Source: Blepharisma japonicum (lineage: Eukaryota > Ciliophora > Heterotrichea > Heterotrichida > Blepharismidae). Taken from it: DNA of 64,000 nucleotides. The stretch's first letter is position 1. Every line of letters begins with the position of its first letter. Below are positions 44,404 through 55,508 of the stretch, in pieces. The position numbers and the translations under genes were made by a program. The stretch lies in the NCBI GenBank assembly GCA_949751835.1, contig CATKHK010000075.1:165026-229025 (forward strand), given 5' to 3'. The notes under the pieces are model-generated. The model ran no database searches and was not told the origin of the DNA. It saw only the letters and a list, made by a program, of their open reading frames with translations.

Positions 44404-45888
44404 TTACAAATTAAGATTTAAATGAGGGTTAGGGTTTCCTTTCATGATTTCCCGGATCATTTGTTCTTTTAATTCTCTAAGCGCTTCCCTCACATCTTTT
44501 ACGCATTTTTTTGAAATTTGTGTCAACACAGGTAAAAGTTCATACAGCGCCGTATCAGAGATATCATCAAACCACGATTTTATAAAAATTCCATTTTTCG
44601 GGTGCAATTGGAAATTTTCAGCAACATTATCGACAATTATTACTCTTGAAATGTCTCTTCCCAGCTTATCTAAATCTTTTACAAAACTTTGCCCATGCGC
44701 CATTGCGTGCTGTCTGTATAATCTATGATTCACATATTTATGTGGGTCAATTTGGTCAATTACTCAATCTGCGTAATCTTGAAGCCCAGCAGTAAAAATC
44801 ACGACTTCGAATCATTCGCTGACCCCTTTTAAAAATTCTTCACAGCCAGGCCTCACTAAGACTCTTCCTTCATTATTAGTTTCATAATAATGGACTAATG
44901 TTTCATCTAAATCTAACACTAAAGTATACATCAGTTTTCCAGGAGGTGGAGGAGGAAGAAAAGGAGGATAAACAGGCGGCAAAGCTTCAGGAACGTCTTC
45001 AGGGACTTCTAGCCTTCGTGCTTGAGATAACGCGTCATAAATTGTAATAAAATTCATTTTATCTATAGATTGCAATATTCCAGATATGCTGACAGAAATT
45101 GCTGTATGCATCGAGTGCTGCTTAAAATGCTTTAAAATCACTTTTAGAAGTGATTGGATTGATTCTGAGTTCTGCAGCAGCAAGACTCCTGCTTTTGTGA
45201 CTTTTCTTGCTAATATTGCGCTATTGAAGCTTTTAATAACTTCGGCAGGAAAATCGTGGGATTTTTTGAGTAAAATTTCAAAAATACTCAAAAGGTTTTG
45301 GTGGACAAATAAAAATAAGTTTCGGATGTTAGCTAAGGTTTTCCAGGTGTATTGGGAGTAGTGGCTTGCTAAGGCGACTCCACAGAGCTCAAGAATTAAA
45401 GCTTTTCTAATGGATTTTCTTATTTTTTTGTCTTTGAAAAGAGTTTCAACTTCTCATATGTTTGATCTTTTAAAAGTATCCCAGTAATTGTCGCAGATAT
45501 TTGAGATGTCTGTTACACCTCTTTGTAAGGACTCTAGAATTCGCCAGAGACTAGTTTCCAACTGTAATACACTATCATAATTTAGGTTTCTAATTGGTTT
45601 TTCACTTGACTTGACTACCTCGCTTATAATGAATTTTTTTCTAATTGGCGCTTTTGACACAGGATCATCAATTAAAGAAGTGTTTGGGGTCGGCAAAGGT
45701 TGTGTCCTTGCTTTGCTGTTTATTATCACAGATCCTTGAGGTTTGAGCTTTTTTGGCTTCAAGTTAATTAAAGAGTTTCTTGATCTAATCAGCGGAGTGT
45801 TTGCTCGCTTTAATGAAGGAAGTTTATTATTAGGTGTGGATAATCTGGCCTTTTTTGTTGTGCTGCTATCTTTAAGGGCAGGTTTCAT
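44404..45888 (-). CDS. FCP1/SCP-type HAD phosphatase with long N-terminal region
   Basis: A 494-aa protein; three frame pieces join through TGA=Trp with no TAA/TAG between. Residues 1-110 are basic and disordered; 120-290 are helical; a Pro-rich linker (PPVYPPFLPPPPPG) precedes the catalytic domain. LVLDLDETLVH gives Asp326 and Asp328, followed by RPGCEEFLKGVSEWFEVVIF with TAG, and KDLDKLGRDISRVIIVDN (third motif). All catalytic residues are present. It belongs to the Dullard/CTDSP group; substrate unknown. The convergent neighbour HSBP1 ends 38 bp away. Confidence 0.92.
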
Positions 45889-46107
45889 TTAAGATTTTAT
45901 GGGCATAAGAAAATGAGCTATTTTAAATATGCAAAAGTAGGCTCAGGCTTATTGTGATATTTTTTAATAAAAATTACTTGAAAATTATATATCCATTGTA
46001 GTTTTATTAGAAAAGCATTTTTTGTTAAAACTGGAAGCATGGAAAAATTACAGCGGATTTCTTGTATTTTTTAAAGATATAATTGTTTATGACTTAAAAG
46101 ATGATAT

Positions 46108-46368
46108 TTAAGAGCTTATTCTGTCTTCGATTTCAGCATTCACTCGCCTCTTACTGACCTCTTCGTCATCGTCGCTTATAGCAATGACATCAAGTTTTCC
46201 TAAGGTAGCAATCATGGTTTGAAATTCTGGGCTTTTTATTAGAAATGAGGATGGATTGACTGTGCTTAGTAGTCTATAGCTGAGGTTTGAGAACTGCATG
46301 CTTGGTGCAGGTGCTCTGAATTTAGTTAAGGCCCTTGAGAAATGCTTTGCATATGTGAACAACCCCAT
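46108..46368 (-). CDS. Short protein with mitochondrial-type leader
   Basis: An 86-aa protein. The N-terminus MGLFTYAKHFSRALTKFRAP is basic and amphipathic and resembles MVLFTYAKQLGRAVV of the RRM protein at 9958-10845. The rest has FQTMIATLGKLDVIAISDDD and an acidic end; no domain is recognised. The shared leader suggests targeting to the same compartment, probably mitochondria. It is complete, with ATG and a terminal stop, but short enough that expression evidence would matter. Confidence 0.65.
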   Translation of the reverse strand: MGLFTYAKHFSRALTKFRAPAPSMQFSNLSYRLLSTVNPSSFLIKSPEFQTMIATLGKLDVIAISDDDEEVSKRRVNAEIEDRISS

Positions 46369-46801
46369 ATTTTATAATTAAACTTCATAAAATTGACTTC
46401 TAGTTATTAAATTATGACTTAAGTCTTACATTTCTTAATGCTTCCTATTATATGTGTTTCTTTTAATTTCATTGATAAAAAAATTAATTTAAATAATTAT
46501 GAGGCTATTTCATAAGAAAAGAAGCTATATTAATGTTTGAAATGAATCTTTTACTATAGAAAAAAATTTATTGGATACAAAATCTTAAACTTATTAAAAA
46601 ATATGAGAGAATAATGACTTAAATTATTAAAAAATGCATTTTCTCAGCTAGCAAATATCTATAAACTTATCAATTATCTTTCATTCTCTATTAACTGCTC
46701 ATTAAACAGCCACAAAATTCATTTTCACTAATCTCAACCAAATTTAATTCTGTTCAATTATAAATAATCCAATAATTTTTTTCACAAATCAGAAAATCAC
46801 A
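46369..46801. other. Intergenic between divergent genes
   Basis: AT-rich spacer. I see nothing recognisable. Confidence 0.5.
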
Positions 46802-47392
46802 ATGCAACACATTTTGCGGGCTTTATTAATTTCCTCCTATGGTAAATCATTAATATTTTCAAGTGCTCAGACTATTGATGATGACTGTAATTCTGAACTC
46901 AATAGCACAACATACAATAATCTTCAAAATCCTTGCAAATTAAATGACTCTGAAAAATCAGACAATTCCAATGAGTCTAGCGAAATATTTTTGTCGGTCG
47001 CGCTTATAGTTGGTATTTCATCTATACTGTAAATCCTATTTAGAATGTGCATCTGCTGCTTGGCTTTAAAAATTATTAGTAAAGCTTTTGAAAATCGGAG
47101 GCCGAATATTGAGAATTACCAGCCAAATAGAGCAAATAGACAGAGAGTCACAAAAGATATGATTGATAAACTGTATCCTATAGAAAAATATAAAGATGGG
47201 ACTTCAATTAAAGGGGAGCCTACATGCACGATATGTCTCATTGACTTTTCAGAAGGAGAAAACGTAAGAAAAACCAATTGTTTGCATACTTTCCATGCAG
47301 AATGCTTAGATGAGTGGCTTTTTTCTCAAAGTTCTCCCAGATGTCCTAACTGTAACAAGATTTTATTTGGCCAGGAAAATCATAATATGTAG
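46802..47392 (+). CDS. RING-H2 membrane protein, probable E3 ubiquitin ligase
   Basis: A 191-aa protein after removal of a 15-nt intron. It has an N-terminal hydrophobic leader, a short Ser/Asn-rich luminal part, one membrane helix (FLSVALIVGISSILMCICCL) interrupted by the intron, then a cytoplasmic RING-H2: CTICLIDFSEGENVRKTNCL, HTFHAECLDEWL and CPNC, all eight zinc ligands present. The layout is that of small PA-TM-RING/ATL-type ligases of the endomembrane system. Stop TAG. Confidence 0.9.
47029..47043 (+). other. 15-nt intron
   Basis: GTAAATCCTATTTAG. It removes a TAA and joins the two halves of the membrane helix of the RING-H2 protein. Confidence 0.9.
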
Positions 47393-47412
47393 TAAAATTA
47401 ATTATTTATATA

Positions 47413-47889
47413 ATGACTGAAAACTCTATAACTCCTAAAGCGGACAAAAGTATTAATTTCTTCAAAACTTCCAAAGTCGACTCCTGCTCATATGTAGCTA
47501 TGAAAAACGGACAAGCTGTAGCCGTTCCTTACAACACCAATTCTCCCATAAATCAAAGCTTATACTCAAATAAGCTAAAACTGACAGAAAAACGAAGCTT
47601 ATCTCACGATGTTCATAAAATCAGGCATCATTTACATGCTGGAATGACCTCAAAACCTCTTGAGCCATATTCTCCAGATGCCCAAAGATCTAGACTTAGG
47701 AGTGAGGACTTTGTGATTCCTTATAAAAATACTTCACAAATTATAATTGGAGACAGAAATTCTAAATATAAAAGACATTTTTTAACAACAGCTCAAAATT
47801 TATTAAAGAAACCAATTTTAGAGATGACGACTAATCTGGGGATTTTATCTGAAAAGACTAAGTGGATTAAATATAAAGAAGACTGCTAG
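47413..47889 (+). CDS. Basic unknown protein
   Basis: A 158-aa basic protein, starting 20 bp after the RING-H2 gene. It has a conserved-looking stretch YVAMKNGQAVAVPYNTNSPI and several SP/TP and KR sites, with low secondary structure. No domain recognised. It ends at TAG. The Na+/H+ exchanger starts 31 bp later. Confidence 0.68.
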   Translation: MTENSITPKADKSINFFKTSKVDSCSYVAMKNGQAVAVPYNTNSPINQSLYSNKLKLTEKRSLSHDVHKIRHHLHAGMTSKPLEPYSPDAQRSRLRSEDFVIPYKNTSQIIIGDRNSKYKRHFLTTAQNLLKKPILEMTTNLGILSEKTKWIKYKEDC

Positions 47890-47920
47890 GAAAGGTCTTG
47901 GGTAATTTAATTGATAATAA

Positions 47921-49408
47921 ATGGAAAGCTTGCTTGGTGTTGAGGTCTTTCTTGCTGTAATTATACTAATTCTATATATTTTGACAGCTGAGTTTATTGA
48001 AAAATCCAAGTGTGACTATATGCATGAAACTACGATAGCAATTGGACTAGGGATGATAGGAGGGCTAGGATTCTATTTCCTTGCAGGGGATCAAAAAATC
48101 GAGTTTTCAACAGGGATCTTTTTCTACTTTGTTCTGCCGCCAATAGTATTTGCAGCTGGCTACACACTGAAATCTAGAAATTTTTTTCTGAATTTTGGGT
48201 TTATTGCTTTATATGGATTCCTAGGCACATTTTTTTCTTTTCTCACATTAGCGATTATGGCAATATTCTTCAATGAGAACGGAGCAGTATCAGACACTGA
48301 TAAAATTTCTACAAAAGACTGTTTACTATTAGCAAGTGTTCTTTCAGCAACAGATACTGTGGCCGCTATCACTGTGGTAAAAGAATCTAAATTCCCGAGA
48401 CTACATTCAATTTTATTTGGAGAAGGAGTAATGAATGATGCTGTAGCTATTGTCCTATTCAGAACTGTCGCTTATATTGGAGATGAATTTGATGCTCTTG
48501 ACGGAGTAAATCTGCTATTAAGCTTTTTATACATGACAGGGACAAGTATATTAATTGGGTTAGGGTTTGGACTATTAGCTGCATATATTTTAAAGAAATT
48601 TGGATCTATGGGAGACCATCCAGATAGGGAAACTGCTTTTATTATACTTATGGGATACATGTCTTATATTGTATCTGAGCTTCTAGATTTATCAGGGATT
48701 ATGGCAATTTTTGTATGTGGGGTGACTATGGCTCATTATGCATGGCATAATCTGTCTAGAGACTCGCAGCAAGGGACAAATCTTGTATTTACAGCCTTTT
48801 CACAAGGTGCAGAAGCTTTAACTTTTACATATTTAGGGATGACAGTGACAACAACAGGATGGGATGACTGAAATATTTTATTTTTACTCTGCATGTTTGT
48901 AGCCATGGTCGTGGGTAGGGCAGCTTCTATTTTTATGTCATCTGCTATCGTCTATTTACTCCAATGGGGACACTTTGGCTTGGACTCTAAAAGCATTTGT
49001 GTGGCTTGGTTCACTGGGCTGATTCGTGGAGCAATTGCTTTTGCTTTGGTTTTGCAAATAGAAAGTGAGCATCAAAAGGTTTTAGTGTCAACCACCCTTG
49101 GTATAGCTTTATTAACCACAATATGCTTAACAAACCTATTATCTCCTTATACAAGATTTATAGGACTAGAATCAAGCTCATCTCAAGAAATTTATTTTGA
49201 ATTGATGTCCAAAACAGCTAACACAGATGATAAAATTTATACCCAAACAATTGAAAGCTCAGGGCTGTCTTGGTTTCATAGAAATTGGCAGAAAATTGAT
49301 GAGAAATATTTAACGCCTATTTTCGGAGGCATGAAAATTGAAGAAGAACAGAAAAAAGTCTGGGATAAGCTGTGGGCAGATGATGAAATTGAGATTAATA
49401 AACTTTAA
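47921..49408 (+). CDS. Na+/H+ exchanger (CPA1/NHE, SLC9 type)
   Basis: A 495-aa protein with 10-12 membrane helices and a TGA=Trp after GWDD. Family landmarks: FFYFVLPPIVFAAGYTL (amiloride region), SVLSATDTVAAITVVKE, FGEGVMNDAVAIVLFRT (the ND ion-binding pair), and GLIRGAIAFALVLQIE near the end of the membrane part. A cytoplasmic tail of about 75 residues follows. It exchanges Na+ or K+ for H+ at plasma membrane or endosomes; the short tail suggests an organellar NHE6-9-like or simple type. Stop TAA. Confidence 0.94.
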
Positions 49409-49697
49409 TGAGATAATTTTCTAGTAAAATAGATATCAAAAAAATTCGATTTTTATAGTGATTTTTAAAACCATTTTCTTAAATATTTTCTTAATTAATT
49501 TCATATTTTTATTCTGATACCACGACAAATATGCCGATTTTCCATTTAACAAAATTTCTTATGACATATTTTGAGTCTGAATTTTTAAGCCTTTTTGAGG
49601 ATTTCAACATGGCTTACTCTTATGCATTGAATGCGAGGAATAAACTAAGTAGTTTTTGTCAAAGTTAATCTTTTCTCATACCCCATCCTAATCAAAT

Positions 49698-50414
49698 ATG
49701 GCTAATATGAGACCAGCATCTGGCTCTGACACTGAATTAAAAATTAGACTTTCAGTCGATCTTCTTAGTAATGTAGACACAACAAAACTCAAAGCAATGA
49801 TCCACAATGTAAAGCTTTACTCGCAGAAGTTCCAACCTGTGTTTGTAATGCTTGAGAAAACTCCAGAAGGCGTCGTCATAACTGAAGAGCCATTAAAGCC
49901 TCCAAAGCCAAAAAATGAACCAAGACCTAAAAAACCACCTTCCGAGTACATTGACAGTCCAATCAGACAACATCATCGCGGTGATAGTGATAAGCAATAT
50001 GTATGCCCAGTAGAGACATGTGGCAGACGATTTATGGATAATTCCAAGCTAACTCGGCATATGTTAGTCCATACAGGAGAAAAGAAGCACAAATGCGAAT
50101 TTTGCGGGAAAAGATTTTCGTTGGATTTCAACCTAAAAACACATTTAAGAATTCACACAGGGGAGAAGCCATACCAATGCACATTTCCAGGGTGCACAAA
50201 GCGATTTAACCAGTCTAGTAATTTAGCAGCACACGAGAAAAATCATTACATTAATGGAAAAGAAGAAAAACAGAGAAAACCTAGGACTTATCAGCCAGAA
50301 GTAGTAACTCTACCTCCAATACCTCAGACCTCTTCATATCCGTTGGAATCTCAACTTCCTTTCATGTTTGACGTAGCTTGTTTAAGCGCCGCCCCAGCCT
50401 TGCCTAATAATTAA
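49698..50414 (+). CDS. Three-finger C2H2 zinc protein, YY1/PHO-like
   Basis: A 238-aa protein. Fingers: [20 protein letters not shown] (LVH), [20 protein letters not shown] (H) and [20 protein letters not shown] (KNH), joined by HTGEK linkers. KRFSLDFNL and the surrounding pattern are those of the YY1/REX1/Pleiohomeotic fingers; the first YY1 finger is absent. The N-terminal 100 residues are predicted partly globular with a Pro/Lys linker. Probably a sequence-specific DNA-binding transcription regulator. Stop TAA. Confidence 0.92.
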   Translation: MANMRPASGSDTELKIRLSVDLLSNVDTTKLKAMIHNVKLYSQKFQPVFVMLEKTPEGVVITEEPLKPPKPKNEPRPKKPPSEYIDSPIRQHHRGDSDKQYVCPVETCGRRFMDNSKLTRHMLVHTGEKKHKCEFCGKRFSLDFNLKTHLRIHTGEKPYQCTFPGCTKRFNQSSNLAAHEKNHYINGKEEKQRKPRTYQPEVVTLPPIPQTSSYPLESQLPFMFDVACLSAAPALPNN

Positions 50415-50517
50415 CATTGACTGTATTTTTTAAATAAAAATGATAAATACCCTTATATTAAAACATAAAACTTATAGAGATCTATATATCTTTTAAAATG
50501 GTTAAAATTTCTTATAA

Positions 50518-51282
50518 ATGGGGCCAGTAACATCCAGATCTGAGAGTAGTCAAACAAATTCTTTTATCCACGTTTGCAACCATGTTGACAGTTTAAATTT
50601 GGACGATTCCCGTAGCAGTTCTCTTGTGTCTTCACTAGTAGAAGAAGTCTTACCTCAAAACCCAAACCAAGTTTCTATCACTTTTAAATGAATTGAAGGG
50701 GGAACCGACGTATATTTATCAGGCTCTTTCAATAATTGATCTGAAAAACTTGAAATGGAGCAGCTCGGGAACGATTTTGTCCTATATAAGCAGCTTGATC
50801 GGGGAGTTGTATATGAGTATAAATTTATAGTAGATGGAACTTGAAAATGTGCCCATGACCAGCCTATCAAAAAAGACCAAAACGGCAATCTTAATAATTG
50901 GGTTGACACAGGAGCTCTTCAGGAAATTAATTTGCAAGAAAATAATAAAATTTCCGAAGAGTACACCCAAGAATACTGTTCTGATTTTACTACAATGGAC
51001 CCTGATATATTGCCTGAGCATCTCCACTATGTCCTTGCTAATCATTCTAACTCATTTGATTATAAACAAAAAGAGACAATTCCTCACAATTCCCCAATTC
51101 GTCAGACAAATAATGAATTGGGAGGGGAAAACAGCCTAAATAAAAATGAGCTGCCGATACCAGCTCATGTAATTTTAAATCATGCAGGAGTAAGGGCTAA
51201 TGAAAGAGTAATTGGACTTACTACTACTCAAAGGTATAGACAAAAATTTATAACTACTATGTATTACAAGCCAATTAAATAA
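50518..51282 (+). CDS. PRKAB: AMP-activated protein kinase beta subunit
   Basis: A 254-aa protein starting at the ATG at 50518; the glycogen-binding Trp residues are written TGA. MG at the start permits N-myristoylation. CBM48 domain at about residues 60-150: TDVYLSGSFNNW, FVLYKQLDRGVVYEYKFIVD, GTW. The C-terminal ASC domain that holds alpha and gamma subunits: LPEHLHYVLANHS, PIPAHVILNHAGV, LTTTQRYRQKFITTMYYKPI. The complex senses AMP/ADP and glycogen. Tail-to-tail with the DUF3228 gene, 1 bp apart. Confidence 0.95.
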
Positions 51283-51283
51283 T

Positions 51284-51871
51284 CTATTTAATTAAAGCGT
51301 TGTGCTGCCAGAATTCTACTGATTCCATATAAGCATCATTGTTTAGTTTTACCCCAGAACCTCCAAATTCTAATGGAAGGGAATTTCTCATCATTGTGAT
51401 GGGAGTCATTGGCAATTCATGATCAATGTCTTGAGGTTTAATAGAAACCACGCCCCATTCATAATTGGAATTTAGGTCAGCTTTTCCCATTGCGGAATTT
51501 TCTTTTTGAACTTGTTCATAAGAGTATAAAATTATGTCGAGGTATTTGGCAATAGGGAGGATTCCTATGCTGGATAGAGGCATTCATCTGTTTAGGACAG
51601 GGAGTTCTTCTGGGCGTCGGGATTCGTAGTCAGATCTTAGTAAATGTTGGTTTTCATCTGTAATGCGGATTGTGGAGATGCTGGCTTCAGTGAAATTCCT
51701 AATGAAGAGATGCTTGCAGAATGGAGCATAACCTGGCTTTAAATTTGAAGGATTGTAAAGCTTGTTTAGTTCTTCTTCAAAAAGAGATTTATCGTAGGGG
51801 ATGTAGCTTGAAGTTGAACCTTGCTCGAATTGTCTAAAAGCGAATTGGTCTATGACAATAGCTCGAGCCAT
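51284..51871 (-). CDS. DUF3228 family protein
   Basis: A 195-aa protein with TGA=Trp in LNRWMPLSS. The sequence follows what I know of DUF3228, a family shared by bacteria, plants and protists: GYAPFCKHLFIRNF, RRPEELPVLNRW, AKYLDIILYSYEQVQKE, VVSIKPQDIDHELPMTPITM, MRNSLPLEFGGSGV. No activity has been assigned to it that I know of. Full length. Stop TAG at 51284-51286. Confidence 0.82.
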
Positions 51872-52088
51872 TTATAGAGACTTTAGATACAGATTACATT
51901 TTGGAAAAAAACTATAATATAAATTTTAATTGAGAAAATAAAAAGTTCATTTATATCTGCTCATTTCTGTAAACTTAACATAAAGTGCAATTTGATCTGA
52001 CATACCAAGACAGCTAATTTCCTAATATTTTAATTAACTCTTTATAACCCTTACTAACTCATATGCACCTATTCCCACCATATTCATT

Positions 52089-52589
52089 CTACGTCGGCTT
52101 GGTATTTTTACTTATGTCTTCTTCAATATCCATTTCAGCTTCATCTAGCTTCATCTCTGGCCTTCTAATTATCTGTCAAACACAATTTTTCGAATCCTTA
52201 AACAGAAGCAGCTCTTCATTTTTCTCGACCGAATTTAATATATCCTGCATGTTATTCATCCCAGAAGGCTGGGTATCTCTAAAGCTTTCCTTTTCAGTTG
52301 TCAACTGGAACTTCTCTGTCCTCATGTCTTTAATTCTCTGTTCATTTTCGTTTGCTTTTCTATTTAATTCTTCCAGTTTCGTCCTGAGATCTTGAATTAT
52401 TTGGTCAGATTGAGACGTTTGCTTTATAAAGTCTTCTAATAAAGCTTTATTTCTTTGAGCTGATTCTTTATTATCCTCTAGCTGCAGCTTTAAATCAGAA
52501 TTTTCTGCTTTAAGTTGTATCAGCTGCTGATTTAAAGCTTCAAAAATTTGCTGACCACCTGAGCTGCTTTTTCTTCTGCCGAAAATCAT
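52089..52589 (-). CDS. Coiled-coil protein, 166 aa
   Basis: Read through one TGA=Trp (NCVWQIIRRP) to a TAG at 52089-52091. After MIFGRRKSSSGGQQIFEALN the protein is a single parallel coiled coil to about residue 110 (LKLQLEDNKESAQRNKALLE), then a short acidic tail. No family recognised. A role in trafficking or the cytoskeleton is possible but not shown. Confidence 0.78.
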
Positions 52590-52706
52590 ATTTGTAAATT
52601 TTTTTTATAAAAAATCGAGCTTAGATGATGGTAATTAACATGAAAGCCAAACCATTTAGAGAATTAAATAAAGACCAGGTTGCTTAACACCAATTAAGCA
52701 AAATTA

Positions 52707-52961
52707 TTAGGCTGCAGCTGATAAGAGCTTAGCCACAAAGACTTGAAGCTCGTTTTCGTCAACAGTTCCACTTCCATCAACGTCAAGGCCTGAGAACTCT
52801 TGGTCCATTTGGTCTTCGGTGAGAACCCCCATTCCATAATCTGTGATCATTTTTGCAATTGCAGCCTTGAATTCATTTTTATCAAGAGCTCCTGAACCAT
52901 CAGTGTCTGCAAAGGAAAAAATATCCTTGGTTATTTGGAGTACACGAGCTTGATCTGCCAT
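52707..52961 (-). CDS. Small two-EF-hand calcium-binding protein
   Basis: An 84-aa protein with two complete EF-hand loops: DTDGSGALDKNE (about residues 19-30) and DVDGSGTVDENE (about 60-71). All acidic and Gly positions are correct, so both should bind Ca2+. The layout resembles a half calmodulin/S100-sized Ca sensor or buffer. Start ATG at 52961. Stop TAA. Confidence 0.92.
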   Translation of the reverse strand: MADQARVLQITKDIFSFADTDGSGALDKNEFKAAIAKMITDYGMGVLTEDQMDQEFSGLDVDGSGTVDENELQVFVAKLLSAAA

Positions 52962-54420
52962 TTATTAATTATAAAGGGTATTGGTTGATAGAGTTAAATT
53001 GGGATATATATATCTCAACAAAATGGGCTTTCTAGATTTTTCGAGTTTTTATAAATAATTATTGAAAAATTAGTAAATTTTAGGTTAAGCTTTAATTTGC
53101 TGCTTGCTTCTTAGGCAATTTGGTTTTGTAGATTATTTTAGCTTAAGATTTCTGGGGTACCAATTGAAATCCTTTCTTAATAAAATGTATGATTTATTTC
53201 TAAAAAATAAGAAAAATTATAGTAACTTTCAAGATGATTAGACTATAATACAAAGAAGGAAAAGTTTAATGGTTAACTTTTTAATTGGAGATGATTTATA
53301 AACTAGATAGACAAAATTTTATAAAAAAGTGATTCCAAAAGATTTAGATAAGCGAAATTTCTTTTCATTTATCGATTCTACTCCATTATTAATGACATAT
53401 TATCATAGGTTTTGCTAATTTAAACTAGAGGGAAAGTTAATTTTAAGAAATCAAAATTATTGTGTAGATTCTTGATTACAACTTGCTTTAATACATAATT
53501 AAAGGCTAGCTTTAAAAATTGAAAACGCAAAAATCTTACATCTATAATTTCTCATAAATTAGTAAGCATGAAAAAGCAATGCCTTTTTGTGATATAAAAC
53601 TCTCATTCAAGTTTTAAATTTTATTTTAATTTTTTATTTGTAATAATTTGATATTATTTATCTCTCAATGTCTGATTTGTTGTAAGACATACTTTAACAG
53701 CATAATCATTTGAATAATTTCCTTCTAATCCATATTGATGAGAATTGCCTTATTTACAATATTAGAATATAATAAAATATTTAAAATATGCTTGCATATA
53801 GTAATCGATTGATACTAATTCTATTGCAATGAAAATTAATTCCAGCCAGAATCAGACCAAATTTTTAAAATATTATGAAGAGCAAGGTCTCGAAGATTTC
53901 TTAGTTCTAGTCAATTGGAATAAAAGACTCAGTTTTATTAGAATTGAATCTAAATTGTTTCATATAAATTAATTCACACTATTAAAGTAAAAATTAAAAT
54001 TTATGAATTCAATAGCCAATTTATTAAAATTACAATAGATTATAAATGCAATAATCATTTTTTTCAAATTAGTGAAAGAAATTAACAGTATTTAATACTT
54101 TCTGCATAGAAAGATCTAGATCAAATTGTATGGCAATTAAAGATTCCATCTATTTATTTATTATATTTAAAATAGATAGATCAGTGTCCTTTTCACACCC
54201 AAGGCAAAAAATCACGATAAATTAAATTATAGTTGCCTTTATTTCCATTTTATTTACACGTGTAGAGCATTTTAAAAATTTTTATCCCTAAATGTATTTC
54301 CAATAGAAACTAAAACCTTCATTCCTAATAAAAAGCATATCCTTTTCTTTAAAAAATTAATACCCAGCTTTTTTGGGCTTACCCATTAACTTTTTGCTTT
54401 ATCCTAATAATTAAAAAATA
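52962..54420. other. Long intergenic stretch between divergent genes
   Basis: 1.46 kb of AT-rich DNA upstream of both the EF-hand gene and the HSF gene. All frames are interrupted. I saw no tRNA, repeat or clear heat shock element cluster (nGAAnnTTCn) that I can support by eye. Confidence 0.5.
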
Positions 54421-55230
54421 ATGCGCACTAAGGCAAACTCCTCTGAAGCCCCTTCTTTCTTGCAAAAAACCTACGATATGCTTACCAATGAGGAAAATTT
54501 TGATATTGTTTCTTGGACACAAGATGGAACAGCATTTGTTATTAAAGACAAAAAAGAGTTTTGCTTGTCAATTCTCCCCAAATACTTCAAACATAGCAAT
54601 TTAGCTAGTTTTGTACGCCAACTTAACATGTATGATTTCCATAAGGTCCGCCGTTCTGGTTCTGAAGATATTTTTAAGCACCCTTTATTCGTCAGACACA
54701 ATCCAGAATTTTTAAAAGAAATCAAAAGAAAGACCTCATCCGTAAATTGGCCTGTAGTACCCTCAAATACATTAAGCAAGCCTGAGCTGACCCCGATCTT
54801 GAAGAGAATGATGGATTTGCACATATCGAACCAAGAGTCGGAACATAAGATAAAGAAATTAGAAGAAAAAATTGAGGAGCTTACAAGCCAAAAACAAGCT
54901 TTGACCATGCAGTTTTGGGAAACCCAAGAAAGGATGAAGCAGATTGAGCAGGCAATTGTAATTTTAGCTGGATTTATTAGGTCAGATGGAGGTGAAATAG
55001 CAAGGTACATTAAAAATGAGATGCCGGGGAGGCTAAAAAGCATTGAGGATGATGCTCTGGCACCTGTAAAAAAGAGAAAAGTAGAGCAGCTGAGCGTTGA
55101 GGAGTTGCTGGAAATACCGAAAGATCAGGTGAGGAATGTGGAGACTCAAAAAAATATGATGGAAAATCATGTGCCGGATATATTTGAAGTAAACTCAGAT
55201 GAAAGCTTGGAGTTTTTGTTGGAATCTTAA
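54421..55230 (+). CDS. HSF: Heat shock transcription factor
   Basis: A 269-aa protein. The HSF DNA-binding domain is residues about 10-105: SFLQKTYDMLTN, IVSWTQDGTAFVIKDKKEFC, LPKYFKHSNLASFVRQLNMY, DFHKV. A heptad trimerisation coiled coil is at about 135-185, a basic cluster APVKKRKVEQ (nuclear signal) near 219-228, and an acidic C-terminus (DIFEVNSDESLEFLLES) that could activate transcription. It is the fuller of two HSF proteins in the window. Stop TAA. Confidence 0.95.
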   Translation: MRTKANSSEAPSFLQKTYDMLTNEENFDIVSWTQDGTAFVIKDKKEFCLSILPKYFKHSNLASFVRQLNMYDFHKVRRSGSEDIFKHPLFVRHNPEFLKEIKRKTSSVNWPVVPSNTLSKPELTPILKRMMDLHISNQESEHKIKKLEEKIEELTSQKQALTMQFWETQERMKQIEQAIVILAGFIRSDGGEIARYIKNEMPGRLKSIEDDALAPVKKRKVEQLSVEELLEIPKDQVRNVETQKNMMENHVPDIFEVNSDESLEFLLES

Positions 55231-55508
55231 CTATTTATAATTATATATCAATATTAAAAATATAATATGTTTATCTTCTTAGCGATATTACAAAAATAAT
55301 TAAAATACCTTAATAAATTTATGATATATTACCATAAATTAATAATAACTCATCTTTTTATTTTAAATTTCAAACACTAATTGATTTTATATTTTTAATC
55401 TTTTATCCATGATGACCTTTAGATCTTATTTCAAGGCTATAAACTATTATTTCTTTCTTAATCGTCATATTACATAATCTTAAGTGCTTGCCAATAAAAT
55501 AATTAAAA

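Noticed and set aside
54471-55043. 190-codon antisense frame opposite the HSF gene.
   Set aside because: The other strand carries a textbook HSF domain; the antisense frame has no recognisable content.
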